Shown here: positions 44,745 to 53,565 of the stretch, in pieces
Numbering within the stretch: position 1 is the stretch's first letter
How the letters are laid out: each line of letters starts with the position of its first letter
NCBI RefSeq assembly: GCF_001644035.1
Contig: NZ_LUUG01000051.1
Location: 1-64,000 of the forward strand
Source of the DNA: Methylomonas methanica
Lineage (GTDB): Bacteria > Pseudomonadota > Gammaproteobacteria > Methylococcales > Methylomonadaceae
DNA: 64,000 nt
Direction: 5' to 3'
Program-made: the position numbers and the translations under genes
Notes under the pieces: model-generated
Told to the model about the DNA's origin: nothing
Database searches by the model: none
Seen by the model: the letters and a program-made list of their open reading frames with translations, nothing else

Positions 44745-45089
44745 CTATTCCGCAGTCGGCGCCTCGAACATATGAACTGCCAGCCATACTGACTCAATGT
44801 CCGGATTGGTCCATTCCACTCGGTGCTGACAATGCGCCGGAATCAGCAGATAGTCGCCCGGCTTCAGGTCCACAGGCGCGGATTGAGCAAATGTCAGCCT
44901 GGCTGCGCCTTGTAACAATATCACCCACTCGTCCTGATTTTGATCGTACCACTCGTTTTCGGCGCTGCAATGACCCTTGGAAACTATGCGCTCGATGCGA
45001 ATAGTAGGCTTGCTAAACAAGGTTTGGCATAATTCTATTGGCAACTGAGCTGGAATGTCTGTAAAAATGCACGAACTGCTGATGTTCAT
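44745..45089 (-). CDS. Cupin-domain protein
   Basis: 114 aa from the ATG at 45089; a GTG four codons upstream is also possible and neither has a clear ribosome-binding site. A single cupin fold (DEWVILLQGAARLTF, LKPGDYLLIPAHCQHRVEWT) with His/Glu residues in typical metal-binding places. Function unassigned; enzymes and sensors of sugars or small acids belong here. Confidence 0.8.
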   Translation of the reverse strand: MNISSSCIFTDIPAQLPIELCQTLFSKPTIRIERIVSKGHCSAENEWYDQNQDEWVILLQGAARLTFAQSAPVDLKPGDYLLIPAHCQHRVEWTNPDIESVWLAVHMFEAPTAE

Positions 45090-45125
45090 AAAAGCGGGCA
45101 CATAATAAAAAATTGGGGGAGGGGA

Positions 45126-45791
45126 ATGAAAATGAATAATACGTCTTTTACTTCGTTAATGGCGGTGGTCATCGATAAACTACCGGGGATTATGCAACTG
45201 TCCAAACGCAGTTGCGATACTGCTAAATGCGTGGATTTTTTGGCGCCGCTGTTGCTGCGGCTCTATTTGGCGCCGGTGTTTTGGATGGCGGGCACCAAAA
45301 AATTCGCAAATTTTTCTGACACGGCCGAATGGTTCGGTAACGCCGAATGGGGCTTGGGTTTGCCGGCGCCTTATGTGTTGGTATTTCTGGTCGCGCTATT
45401 TGAAATTGTCGGCGCCTTGTTTTTATTGTTAGGCTTTGCCACCCGGCCGATCACCTTGCCGTTGATAATAATCATGGTGGTGGCGGCCATCAGCGCGCAT
45501 ATCAAAAACGGTTGGCTCGCCATTGCCACCGGTAGCGGTATTTTTGCCACCGAACGCACGATGGGCGCGATAGAACGCTTGGATCGCGCTAAGGAAATTT
45601 TACAGGTACAAGGCGACTATCAATGGCTGACCGAGAACGGCGCCTTGGTGATACTGAATAATGGGATTGAGTTTGCCGCCACGTATTTCGTCATGTTGCT
45701 GGCGCTGTTTTTTTTGGGCGGCGGCAGGTTTGTCAGCGCGGACTATTGGTTGGCTCGCAAATACTTGCCTGAACTAGCACCCAGGGCCTGA
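45126..45791 (+). CDS. DoxX-family membrane protein
   Basis: 221 aa with four to five membrane segments; LLLRLYLAPVFWMAGTKKF, ALFEIVGALFLLLGFATRP are the DoxX pattern. Related proteins (HvfX in the HvfABCX systems) accompany copper-binding peptides, but no partner genes are seen here. It overlaps the convergent DUF2288 gene by 59 bp at the 3' end. Confidence 0.85.
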   Translation: MKMNNTSFTSLMAVVIDKLPGIMQLSKRSCDTAKCVDFLAPLLLRLYLAPVFWMAGTKKFANFSDTAEWFGNAEWGLGLPAPYVLVFLVALFEIVGALFLLLGFATRPITLPLIIIMVVAAISAHIKNGWLAIATGSGIFATERTMGAIERLDRAKEILQVQGDYQWLTENGALVILNNGIEFAATYFVMLLALFFLGGGRFVSADYWLARKYLPELAPRA

Positions 45792-46065
45792 CGACAACAG
45801 CCCAAACCGAGCTGTTGGCGCTGATCCATTCGCCGGCCTGTCGATCCGAAACATGACCGATTTGGCCGGCATCCAGCCATTGTGCGACCTGAGTTTTATT
45901 GTCGCGCGAAAACTGGTAAGCCACTTCGACCAGATCCAGGTCCGCCGCTACCGAGATTGCCAGTCCGGCCGCGAAAAATCGTTGCAACTCGACCCAGGGA
46001 ATGGACGAGGTTTCCAAATTCACCTTGGCTTTTTCCAGATCGGGGAGTGAGTCGTTCATTAACAT
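45733..46065 (-). CDS. DUF2288 family protein
   Basis: 110 aa. The N-terminal pattern (AKVNLETSSIPWVELQRFFAAG, VDLDLVEVAYQFS-like VAADLDLVEVAYQFSRD) is that of DUF2288, a small soluble family of unknown function in gamma- and betaproteobacteria. Start could also be ATG two codons in (46059). Its 3' end overlaps the DoxX gene on the other strand. Confidence 0.8.
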   Translation of the reverse strand: MLMNDSLPDLEKAKVNLETSSIPWVELQRFFAAGLAISVAADLDLVEVAYQFSRDNKTQVAQWLDAGQIGHVSDRQAGEWISANSSVWAVVVRPWVLVQASICEPTNSPR

Positions 46066-46142
46066 TTTCCGGTTGGGATGTTGTAGTATGCCCAGCTATT
46101 TTATCGTAACCCGGTTTATAAAACAGAAGTGAGGATTCATCA

Positions 46143-46844
46143 ATGTCGCTATTGAGTTCATTTAAAAAGCGTTCCACCCTGGACGCGGCGATCAAGCAAG
46201 TTGCCCAGGCCCGTAAAAGCGAAGGCAGCAAAGCCGAGCAACTATACAAGGGTGCGTATCAAGGCTTTGCTAATGTAATTGCCGACCATTTGATTGTTTC
46301 CGAATCACTGTATCACTGGGGGTTTGGGCTATTGCACGAGGCCCGGACTCAAGAGCCGAAACTAGCTATCGAAATTTACGAAGACGCCATTTCCAAGTTT
46401 TCTTTTTGTTTACTGATTTCGCCTAACTATTTGGGTGCCGCGATAGATGGCGGTGTCGCCTTTATGGAATTAGCTCGCATCAGCCCGGAAGCAGCCAAAC
46501 CCGATCTTTACGACTTGGCGGAAGATTTTTTCGAAAAGGCCTGTGGTATTCAAAAAGGCAGCGCGGCTTACAATCTGGCCTGCGTTTATGCTTTACGCGG
46601 TGATAACGATGCCTGTTTGGCGGCGTTGCAAACCGCCAGGGATTTTGGCAGCTTGCCCGACGAACAAAACATATTGCAAGACGAAGACATGGCTGGCGTG
46701 ATCAACGCCCAGTGGTTCAAGGCGTTTATGGAGGAGGTCCGTGCCACCCCCGCACCGGAAAAAACCAAACTCAAGGATATTGAAATCAATGTGGAGCCGG
46801 GCTTCAAGATAGAGAAAAAAGAGGACTTTGATTACTACTCTTAA
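46143..46844 (+). CDS. TPR-repeat protein
   Basis: 233 aa. Helical repeats with TPR-like features (LYHWGFGLLHEARTQEPKLA, AIEIYEDAISKFSFCLLISP, AAYNLACVYALRGDNDACLA). Probably soluble and acts as a protein-interaction scaffold. Divergent from the DUF2288 gene with a short 77-bp intergenic region. Function not known. Confidence 0.75.
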   Translation: MSLLSSFKKRSTLDAAIKQVAQARKSEGSKAEQLYKGAYQGFANVIADHLIVSESLYHWGFGLLHEARTQEPKLAIEIYEDAISKFSFCLLISPNYLGAAIDGGVAFMELARISPEAAKPDLYDLAEDFFEKACGIQKGSAAYNLACVYALRGDNDACLAALQTARDFGSLPDEQNILQDEDMAGVINAQWFKAFMEEVRATPAPEKTKLKDIEINVEPGFKIEKKEDFDYYS

Positions 46845-46865
46845 GTCAAGGTCATTCCAGTTTAA

Positions 46866-46887
46866 GGCCCCGTGAGAGCGGGGTTTT
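46866..46887 (+). terminator. Intrinsic terminator after the TPR gene
   Basis: ccccg and cgggg pair around a tgagag loop and are followed by tttt, 22 bp after the stop codon. Confidence 0.75.
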
Positions 46888-46904
46888 ACATCGCCCGGAG
46901 CGCG

Positions 46905-47294
46905 TTATTTATCTGTGCCACTTTCAATATAGCCAACTAGTTTTTTGTCCTCGGATGAGGTATGAAAAGCAAACCAATTGAACAGAAAGTTAAAGGCGTC
47001 ATCGGCACTGATACTGCCCGATTGTAATTTGTTGTTGGCTTCCGCCAACAATTTTGCGTGTGAATTGATGTGGTGTTCCTGCTCTGGATAGCGGTGATCT
47101 ATCATGATATTTTCTTCGCTGAGAAAATGGAACTCGGCATATTTGCAAATTTCTTTGAATATTCTGAGCAATTTGTCCTTGGGCGTGTCTTGTTCGGCGG
47201 CGTCGTGGAAATCCACAATCAAACTCAGAAAGATGCGATGCTCCGCATCTATCCGGTCGTTGCCAAGCTCGTATTTACTGTCCCATTTCAGCAT
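46905..47294 (-). CDS. Bacteriohemerythrin (129 aa)
   Basis: A single hemerythrin domain with the di-iron ligands visible in order: His in DAEHRIF, His in DFHDAAEQ, Glu and His in EENIMIDHRYPEQEHH, His in SHAKLL or FAFHTSSED and the Asp in that last motif. Such proteins bind O2 reversibly; in methanotrophs they are known to supply oxygen to particulate methane monooxygenase. The start is set at 47294 because a strong intrinsic terminator (47320-47364) lies inside the longer open frame, and ggcgggg precedes this ATG. Confidence 0.9.
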   Translation of the reverse strand: MLKWDSKYELGNDRIDAEHRIFLSLIVDFHDAAEQDTPKDKLLRIFKEICKYAEFHFLSEENIMIDHRYPEQEHHINSHAKLLAEANNKLQSGSISADDAFNFLFNWFAFHTSSEDKKLVGYIESGTDK

Positions 47295-47319
47295 CTGCCC
47301 CGCCTGATAAATTGCGCCC

Positions 47320-47364
47320 AAAAAAAACCGGATGGCTCGATTAACAAACCACCCGGATTTTTTT
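47320..47364 (-). terminator. Bidirectional-looking terminator upstream of bacteriohemerythrin
   Basis: ccggatgg and ccacccgg pair (one G-U) with A/T runs on both sides. On the minus strand it would end the DUF1415 transcript 136 bp after its stop. Confidence 0.75.
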
Positions 47365-47499
47365 GCATCCATGCCACCCATGAAGAACTACTTGCAAGGT
47401 AAAGCGTAGACCATGCCGGCCCTATTGCAAGCGGTTTGGCTGAACTGCCGTCTTATACATGGCTATACAGCTTTAACTCGGCCCTAAATTCCTTTTTCA

Positions 47500-48045
47500 C
47501 TATTGTTGGTAGCAAGCATTTACAATCGCCCGCAGTTTTTCCAGGCCCAATTCGCGGGTAAGCGCTATATTGCGCTCGGGAATACCCTCCGGGTCCGGAT
47601 GACTGGCTACCGCTTTTTCGATACTGTCTTCGCGAATCAGATGCAGCATGGGGTAAGGGGAGCGGTTGGTGTAATTGCTGGGGTCGTTTGTCGGCGTTTG
47701 CGCAAAGCAATAGTCCGGGTGAAAACTGGCCAATTGGTAGATGCCTTCGTAACCTTGATCGATCAGCAATTGCTCGGCGATAGCCAGCAAATCCAGGAAA
47801 TCCTCGAAGTCGGCAAACGCCTCGCTAAATATCAACAAGGTAGTTTCGGTGTCGGGTTCGGAATCGAGATGCACGCACTCGGCAATCACCGCTTCCAGGC
47901 TATCCTCAATGCTGTTGCTCGACACAACCTGATAGCGAATACTGTTTCTTTCCTGCTCGCGGCGGGCAAACGGGCAGATATTGTATTCAATAACAAAAGT
48001 TTTTAGCCAAGCCTGAGTAGCGGCGATAATCTGTTGGTTAGTCAT
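47500..48045 (-). CDS. DUF1415 family protein
   Basis: 181 aa, soluble. N-terminal TQAWLKTFVIEYNICPFARR and the downstream FHPDYCFAQTPTNDPSNYTN, RSPYPMLHLIRE are signatures of DUF1415. Function unknown. Divergent from the secreted nuclease gene with a 14-bp gap between the starts, so they share a promoter region. Confidence 0.9.
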   Translation of the reverse strand: MTNQQIIAATQAWLKTFVIEYNICPFARREQERNSIRYQVVSSNSIEDSLEAVIAECVHLDSEPDTETTLLIFSEAFADFEDFLDLLAIAEQLLIDQGYEGIYQLASFHPDYCFAQTPTNDPSNYTNRSPYPMLHLIREDSIEKAVASHPDPEGIPERNIALTRELGLEKLRAIVNACYQQ

Positions 48046-48059
48046 GGTGATCGAAAAAA

Positions 48060-48881
48060 ATGATGAAAAACACTAAACACTGTCTTTGGCTGTTGGCGTT
48101 ATTGCCGGCTTTACTGAACGCCGAAGTTTATCAATGGACCGATCAGCAAGGTCGCCGCCATTATGCCGATCATGGCAATGAAAACGCCAAAGTTGTAAGC
48201 ATCGATCCCGGCGTTACCTACTATCGGGTAGAAAAAGTGTTCGATGGCGATACTATCTTACTAAGCGACGGCCAGAAAGTCCGTTTTTTAGGGATCAATA
48301 CGCCGGAGGTTGCCGGTCGCAACAAGTCTGCGGAAGCAGGTGGCGATCGGGCCAAGGCCTGGTTGAAGCAGAAGTTGGAGCATCGCAAGGTGTTCCTGCA
48401 GGGCGATGTGGAAAAACAGGACAAATATCAGCGGACCTTAGCCTACGTGTTTAGCGAAGACAAGGAGCATATCAATCTGGAGCTGGTGAAACGCGGTTTG
48501 GCGACGGTGAACATTTATCCGCCGAACTTCAGGTATCTCGATACCTTGCTCGCCGCTCAGCGCAGTGCCGAGCAAGCCGGACTTGGGATTTGGGGGGAAG
48601 AGGCCTATGCGCCGCTGGCTGCGGAACTGCTCGATGAGAACAATTATCAGGGCTGGAAACGCTTAACCGGACGCATTCGCGGGGTCAAAAAGACGGCTAA
48701 ACACAGCTATCTGCAATTCTCCGATACGGTATCCGTCAGTGTGGAGCCAATATCGGCCAGACTGTTTCCGCCGCTGGAGACCTATGTGGGTAAAGACGTG
48801 GAAGTGAGGGGGTGGGTCAAACGCTCGAAACAGCGTTTTGCCGTGCAGGCCAGGCATCCGGCGGACATCGAGTTGCGTTGA
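48060..48881 (+). CDS. Secreted nuclease with DUF4124 and staphylococcal nuclease (SNase) domains
   Basis: 273 aa. A signal peptide (ending ALLNAE) is followed by a short DUF4124 part (VYQWTDQQGRRHYADHG) and an SNase-like domain with active-site residues (VFDGDTILLSDGQKVRFLGI, TPEVAG, RTLAYVF) and then a C-terminal OB-like part. It should act on nucleic acids outside the cytoplasm. A second Met at position 2 gives the same start. Confidence 0.9.
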   Translation: MMKNTKHCLWLLALLPALLNAEVYQWTDQQGRRHYADHGNENAKVVSIDPGVTYYRVEKVFDGDTILLSDGQKVRFLGINTPEVAGRNKSAEAGGDRAKAWLKQKLEHRKVFLQGDVEKQDKYQRTLAYVFSEDKEHINLELVKRGLATVNIYPPNFRYLDTLLAAQRSAEQAGLGIWGEEAYAPLAAELLDENNYQGWKRLTGRIRGVKKTAKHSYLQFSDTVSVSVEPISARLFPPLETYVGKDVEVRGWVKRSKQRFAVQARHPADIELR

Positions 48882-48896
48882 TGCTGGCCTGGCTTG

Positions 48897-49208
48897 TTAC
48901 TCTTCTTCCGCGAATAAAGCCTGAATCATCAGCTTTTCTTCGTCGTTGAGGATGTGCTCAGCCGAAAACCAGCGGGTGCGTTGAAACGGGATTTCCCGCT
49001 CCGCATCGCGCAGTCCCGCTCGACGATCAATCTCGCGGCGCTCGGCTCGCCGGCGATCCAATACCCGTCGGTCTTGTTTTGGCCACAGCACATATTGTTG
49101 CTGAACGAAAGCGACCCACTCCGCTGAATTGAAGGCGAACGGATTAGTCCGGCGTTCTTGTTGACGGCGCGCCCCTCGGCGGCGTGCCGAATCATCGCTA
49201 GTCATCAT
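48897..49208 (-). CDS. Arginine-rich hypothetical protein (103 aa)
   Basis: Start placed at one of two tandem ATG codons (49208/49205); a third lies 30 bp upstream. Very rich in Arg with Asp/Glu (RRRGARRQQERR, DRRVLDRRRAERREIDRRAG), a charge pattern suggesting RNA or polyanion contact. No family recognised; convergent with the secreted nuclease. Confidence 0.55.
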   Translation of the reverse strand: MMTSDDSARRRGARRQQERRTNPFAFNSAEWVAFVQQQYVLWPKQDRRVLDRRRAERREIDRRAGLRDAEREIPFQRTRWFSAEHILNDEEKLMIQALFAEEE

Positions 49209-49238
49209 AGTGGCTACCACTGGCCTATGCCGCCGCAT

Positions 49239-49641
49239 ACGCTAATGCTGTTGGGGACAACCGGCGAATTAATGTTGAAAAAACAGTTCCTAAATAGCAT
49301 TCGACCAAAATAATAAATTCATCAAGAAAATCTGAGCATTTAGGTCGGGATTTTAAATGCACTCGCCAAAATGCTCAATCAAACTTAGTTCTCCGATGCA
49401 ATATAACTGGACAAAGTTCCCGGTAAGCGAAGCGGTTGATCAGCTATCGGCAACAATTTGGTTATCGATGTAAAAGTCTGGCGACGAATAGAACTGCGGT
49501 TTTTTTATGGTTCGAAATAGCTTGTTTATAGGATGGCAGGCTTCTCATGCCATCCCCCTAACCAACTTCGGGCAATTCAGTTGATCGCCCTGCGGATATA
49601 CAGGTCTGACAAGTGTCAGAGGTAAATCAAAATACTACAAA
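49239..49641. other. 403-bp stretch without gene
   Basis: No supported ORF on either strand. AT-rich around 49300-49320; no RNA or promoter recognised. It borders a MITE-like element. Confidence 0.4.
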
Positions 49642-49779
49642 TTATTAACCCGGCCTTTAAATTCCCTGGAGTCGTCATTCCCGAGAAGGCGGGAGCCGTT
49701 AGACCGCCCAGCGAATCCAGTGTACTCGCTGGGCTCCCGCTTTCGCGGGAGCGACGATAGTTAAGGGCCGGGTTAATAA
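49642..49779. repeat. MITE-like palindromic element, copy 2
   Basis: About 138 bp and, in inverted orientation, similar over its whole length to the element at 1233-1369. Same terminal inverted repeats (ttattaacccggcctttaaa ... its complement) and same inner cgggagc palindromes. Ends with ttaataa. No coding potential. Confidence 0.82.
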
Positions 49780-49860
49780 AGGACTTGGCTTACCCGGCAA
49801 AGCATTGGTCGAAATTGCCGAAAGCTCATTGATGGAAACCCGAGATGAAATAGCGGCTTA
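49780..49860 (+). pseudogene. Possible remnant of a coding sequence next to the MITE-like element
   Basis: Immediately after the element, a frame reads LGLPGKALVEIAESSLMETR then DEIAA and stop (taa at 49858-49860), protein-like but lacking any start; upstream is the element. This may be the 3' end of a gene displaced or destroyed by insertion. The parent family is not recognised. Confidence 0.3.
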
Positions 49861-49888
49861 ACTGCATCCCGATCACACCTAAAGTTGC

Positions 49889-50086
49889 TCATTGCGGGGC
49901 TATTCGCCATTCGCATCTGGACAGCTCCGGGAATAATGTATTCATTAATAGCCGCGAATCAACCAGGCCTTTTTTCATCAGCGCAATCAATGTTTTATTA
50001 GTGGATCCAACCGGTACGACAGCCCATTCCTTTGGGCATTTATTCAGCAGATTTTTCTGAGCAGCAGTAAGTTTTTCTCTTGCCAT
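49889..50086 (-). CDS. Small hypothetical protein (65 aa)
   Basis: Basic start (MAREKLTAAQKNLLNKCPKE) and mixed helix/strand appearance. Ribosome-binding site aggtg lies 6 bases upstream. No family recognised, no neighbours in operon; it lies between two repeat elements, so it may be part of a transferred or decaying segment. Confidence 0.45.
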   Translation of the reverse strand: MAREKLTAAQKNLLNKCPKEWAVVPVGSTNKTLIALMKKGLVDSRLLMNTLFPELSRCEWRIAPQ

Positions 50087-50117
50087 CGTTACACCTATTT
50101 TCGATTTTAGTGTTGAT

Positions 50118-50226
50118 GGGAGCTTCTAAAATTCGTCATTCCCGCGCTTGCGGGAATCTGGTTTGTTGATTTCACTGGTCTCCCGCTTGCGTGGGAGTGA
50201 CCGACTACGATTGATTAGAAGCTCCC
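50118..50226. repeat. Second type of MITE-like element with perfect 12-bp terminal repeats
   Basis: gggagcttctaa (50118-50129) and ttagaagctccc (50215-50226) are perfect inverted copies. Inside are cccgcgcttgcggg and ctcccgcttgcgtgggag palindromes, similar in type to the other elements but with different ends. 109 bp, non-coding. Confidence 0.7.
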
Positions 50227-50524
50227 TGACATAAGTGGTCTTGTATACAGGGTTTTACGGTCAGGCCTTGACGTTGGGATACGTTAAGCCAAACAACAGG
50301 ATTTGTTAAATTAGTAATATTCATCAGGTCTATTAATAGCGTGCATTGCGCCATGCTGTCCCTGGTGTAGCAGTAGCCAAAGAGATGGATTGTGTTGAAT
50401 GCACAGTGGTAAATGTCCTGGGTATAAGTTTTTTTAATGATGCGCGATTAAATAATGTCATTTAACGGCTATTCCGCAGTCCAGTATGCTGATTGGCACC
50501 TCAACCAAATTTAAGGAGATGACC

Positions 50525-51619
50525 ATGAGCCATCTTGCTAAATCGTGTGCCGTGCTGCTGCTAACAACAGCCGCAGCCTTTGCGGACAGTAATTCTCACT
50601 TTGACGTGGTAGCCGATCTCGATACCGGGCCCGGCAACGTCACGGCGACGGCAAATGGCCGAATCATCATGAGCCAACATCAGTTTTATCAGCCTCAGTA
50701 CACGGTAGTGGAGTACAAGGATCAAGCCTTGGTACCTTTTCCAAACAAGGAAATGTCTGCGACCGATTCGACGGCGCCGATAAAACTCGACTCAGTCCTG
50801 GGTATCCGTTCCGACAGCAACGGTATTGTCTGGATGCTGGATAACGGCATGCGTAGCGGCGTGACGCCCAAGTTGGTGGGCTGGAATACCAAGACCGATA
50901 AGCTGCAACGCCTGATTTATTTGCCGACACCAGCAGCGCCTAAAGATGCTTTTGTGAATGATTTTGCGCTGGATACCGCGCACAATCATGCCTTCATCAG
51001 CGACCCGGCCGGCGGCAGCAACGCCGCCTTGATCGTTGTCAATTTGTATACCGGGGAAGCACGGCGAGTATTGGAAGGGCATGCCAGCGTGCTGCCGGAA
51101 AACGTTGATCTCGTCATCGATAAGGTACCCATTCAGGTTAAAACACCTGCCGGCGATCTGATCAGACCCCATATAGGCGTCAATCCTATTACGGAGGACT
51201 TAAACAACGAATGGGTTTATTACGGACCGATGCACGGCTTAAGCCTGTATCGAATCAAAGCCAGCGATTTAATCGACGAAACCCTGACGGCCCAACAGCT
51301 AGCCGGCCGGGTGCAACGCTACAGCGACAAACCGATTTCCGACGGCATCAGCATCGATAAAAATAACAATATTTACCTGGGTGACCTGGCGAATAATGCC
51401 ATAGGCGTGATTAGTACTGATCGCCGCTACCGGCAACTGGCGCAATGTCCGAGGCTGTCTTGGGTGGATTCGTTCAGTTTCGGTCCGGAAGGGCGCTTGT
51501 ACGCGGTGGTGAATCGCCTGCATCGCTCGGCGACCCTCAACGGCGGTGATGCCCAATCCAAACCGCCTTACTATCTGTTGCAAGTCAAGGCTTTGGCAGA
51601 GGGCTTGCCGGGCCGTTAA
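50525..51619 (+). CDS. Secreted yellow/major royal jelly-like beta-propeller protein
   Basis: 364 aa. The start at 50525 has aaggag 6 bases upstream and gives a signal peptide (MSHLAKSCAVLLLTTAAAFA). The domain features of the MRJP/yellow family are seen (VWMLDNGMRSGV, HNHAFISDPAGGSNAALIVV, DGISIDKNNNIYLGDL, GRLYAVVNRLHR). Related to gluconolactonase/strictosidine synthase-like propellers; the substrate is unknown. Convergent with the LysR gene, overlapping it by 4 bp. Confidence 0.8.
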   Translation: MSHLAKSCAVLLLTTAAAFADSNSHFDVVADLDTGPGNVTATANGRIIMSQHQFYQPQYTVVEYKDQALVPFPNKEMSATDSTAPIKLDSVLGIRSDSNGIVWMLDNGMRSGVTPKLVGWNTKTDKLQRLIYLPTPAAPKDAFVNDFALDTAHNHAFISDPAGGSNAALIVVNLYTGEARRVLEGHASVLPENVDLVIDKVPIQVKTPAGDLIRPHIGVNPITEDLNNEWVYYGPMHGLSLYRIKASDLIDETLTAQQLAGRVQRYSDKPISDGISIDKNNNIYLGDLANNAIGVISTDRRYRQLAQCPRLSWVDSFSFGPEGRLYAVVNRLHRSATLNGGDAQSKPPYYLLQVKALAEGLPGR

Positions 51620-52551
51620 AGCCGGATTTCGTTTGCATCGATTTTTCGGCCTATTGCGCTGATTTGTGCGCGCAGCCAACAATGGGCCGGGTCTTTTTCC
51701 CATAAGGGGTGCCAAATCATCACCAGTTCGTAATCGGGTAAATCGATAGGGACCGGCAGGATATTCAATGTGACCAATTTCTGGAATTCGGCGGCCAGCC
51801 GGTAGGGCAGGGACAGTATCAAATCGGTCTGCGCAACCATCAACGGTGCCGACAGAAAATGCGGCACAATCAGTTTAATCCGCCGTTCCAGGCCTAACTC
51901 GGCCAGCTTGGCATCGATAAAACCTACCCTGCTTCCGGTGCGGGAAATCAGCATGTGCGCCATAGCCAGATAGTCATCTAGGGAAGGCGCGCTGTGTATG
52001 GTAGGGTGATTTTCCCGTACCACACAGGCCATCCTGTCTACAAACAAATGCTCGCAGCGCAAATGCGCTGGCGGCTCCAGCATCGAGGCAAACCCTAACA
52101 CCACATCCAGACTGCCATTTTCCAATTGTGCCAAGGGAAAGGCTGAGTCTGTGCGTTTGACATGAATATCCACGCCCGGTGCGGCTTGGTCGATCAAACC
52201 GGATAGTTCAGGCAGCAGTAAAAACTCCATATAGTCGGTGGCGGCGATGGTGAAACGGCGCTGGCTAATGCCTGGGTCGAAAGCCTGCGGCGACTCCAGC
52301 AGCCGTTCCATCTCCCGCAATAGGCCGTGTACCGGCTCGACCAATGCCAACGCCAACGCGGTGGGCTGCATCCCGGCCGGCGACTTGACCAAAACCGGAT
52401 CATCCAGTTGCTGGCGCAAGCGATGCAAGGTATGACTCATCGCCGATTGCGTGACGAACATGCACTCCGCCGCACGCGTGACATTGCGTTCCCGCATCAG
52501 CACATCAAAAGCCAGTAACAGATTTAGATCGAAAGTGCGTAAATTGGACAT
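51616..52551 (-). CDS. LysR-family transcriptional regulator, divergent from pxmABC
   Basis: 311 aa. N-terminal winged HTH (VTRAAECMFVTQSAMSHTLHRL, LVKSPAGMQPT) and a C-terminal effector-binding domain (about 95-300) of NodD/SyrM-like type. LysR regulators usually control the divergent neighbour; here that is pxmA, starting 249 bp away. The effector is unknown. Oxygen, copper or nitrogen oxides are possible given reported pxm expression, but this is inference. Confidence 0.92.
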   Translation of the reverse strand: MSNLRTFDLNLLLAFDVLMRERNVTRAAECMFVTQSAMSHTLHRLRQQLDDPVLVKSPAGMQPTALALALVEPVHGLLREMERLLESPQAFDPGISQRRFTIAATDYMEFLLLPELSGLIDQAAPGVDIHVKRTDSAFPLAQLENGSLDVVLGFASMLEPPAHLRCEHLFVDRMACVVRENHPTIHSAPSLDDYLAMAHMLISRTGSRVGFIDAKLAELGLERRIKLIVPHFLSAPLMVAQTDLILSLPYRLAAEFQKLVTLNILPVPIDLPDYELVMIWHPLWEKDPAHCWLRAQISAIGRKIDANEIRL

Positions 52552-52800
52552 ATGAAAGACCCGCCAAAAACGGGTTGCATGGTAACTAAAAACCGCAGGT
52601 TTGCGGCATGAACAGTTTCGATGGCCGCGAATGAAATATAGCCATTTAACAGCGCGCTAATTTCTCCCTACCTTATACACCGAGCGTGTCGGCCAGCCTA
52701 CAAAGTTTGAACTCCCCAAGGGTAGCTTTCGGTTGGCGACACGCCCAGTTTCGATGGCTATCGCCGTCATTCACTATAAGACTTTACGGGGGAAGCACAC
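52552..52800. promoter_or_regulatory. LysR-pxmA intergenic region with a direct repeat
   Basis: 249 bp. The 13-bp sequence cagtttcgatggc occurs twice in direct orientation, at 52613-52625 and 52746-52758, the second 42 bp before the pxmA start. Candidate binding sites for the divergent LysR regulator or another factor. The ribosome-binding site gggggaag precedes pxmA. No clear -35/-10. Confidence 0.4.
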
Positions 52801-53553
52801 ATGTCCGCACAAATTCCAATTTCCACGTTCAAACCCTACCGCGGCGAAAAATCCCGGCTGGCAAGAGCCTACGACTATTTGATTCTGGTCTTGGCTTTAT
52901 TTCTGTTCATCGGCTCGTTTCATCTGCATTTCGCCCTGACGGTCGGCGATTGGGATTTCTGGGTCGATTGGAAAGACCGGCAATGGTGGCCACTGGTCAC
53001 GCCCTTAATCGGCATTACCTTTCCCGCCGCCGTGCAAGCGGTGCTGTGGGATAAGTTTCGTTTGCCGCTGGGTGCCACCCTGTGCGTCGCGGCTTTGTTG
53101 ATCGGTACCTGGGTAACCCGGGTGTTTGCCTACCACTACTGGAATTATTTCCCCATCAATATGGTGCTGCCGGCGACGATGATTCCGGGCGCTTTGGTAT
53201 TGGATACCTTGCTGATGCTGACCAATAGTCTGACCATCACGTCCATCTTCGGCGGCGGAGCGTTTGCGTTGCTGTTTTACCCGACCAACTGGCCGATCTT
53301 CGGCATGTTCCACCAACCGGTCGAGGTGGCCAATAGCCAGCTGACGGTGGCCGATTTGTTCGGTTTTCAATACATCCGTACCGGCATGCCGGAATATCTG
53401 CGCATCATCGAGCGCGGCACCTTGCGGACTTACGGCCAGTATGCGACGCCGCTGTCGGCCTTCTGTTCTGCCTTGCTGTGTTCGTTGATGTATCCGCTGT
53501 GGTGGCATATCGGCAAGTGGTTTGCCAGCACTCGTTACCTGAGCAAAATTTAA
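52801..53553 (+). CDS. pxmA: pXMO subunit A (PmoA/AmoA-like)
   Basis: 250 aa with about seven membrane helices. It follows PmoA throughout: LTVGDWDFWVDWKDRQWWP, TFPAAVQAVLWDKFRLPLGA, YFPINMVLPATMIPGALVLD, YPTNWPIFGMFHQPVE, RTGMPEYLRIIERGTLRT. The divergence from PmoA and the gene order A-B-C identify it as the pXMO form. It is part of a copper-dependent membrane monooxygenase; methane is the presumed substrate, with reports linking pxm to hypoxic and denitrifying conditions in Methylomonas. First gene of the pxmABC operon. Confidence 0.95.
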   Translation: MSAQIPISTFKPYRGEKSRLARAYDYLILVLALFLFIGSFHLHFALTVGDWDFWVDWKDRQWWPLVTPLIGITFPAAVQAVLWDKFRLPLGATLCVAALLIGTWVTRVFAYHYWNYFPINMVLPATMIPGALVLDTLLMLTNSLTITSIFGGGAFALLFYPTNWPIFGMFHQPVEVANSQLTVADLFGFQYIRTGMPEYLRIIERGTLRTYGQYATPLSAFCSALLCSLMYPLWWHIGKWFASTRYLSKI

Positions 53554-53565
53554 GGAGCAGCCAAC

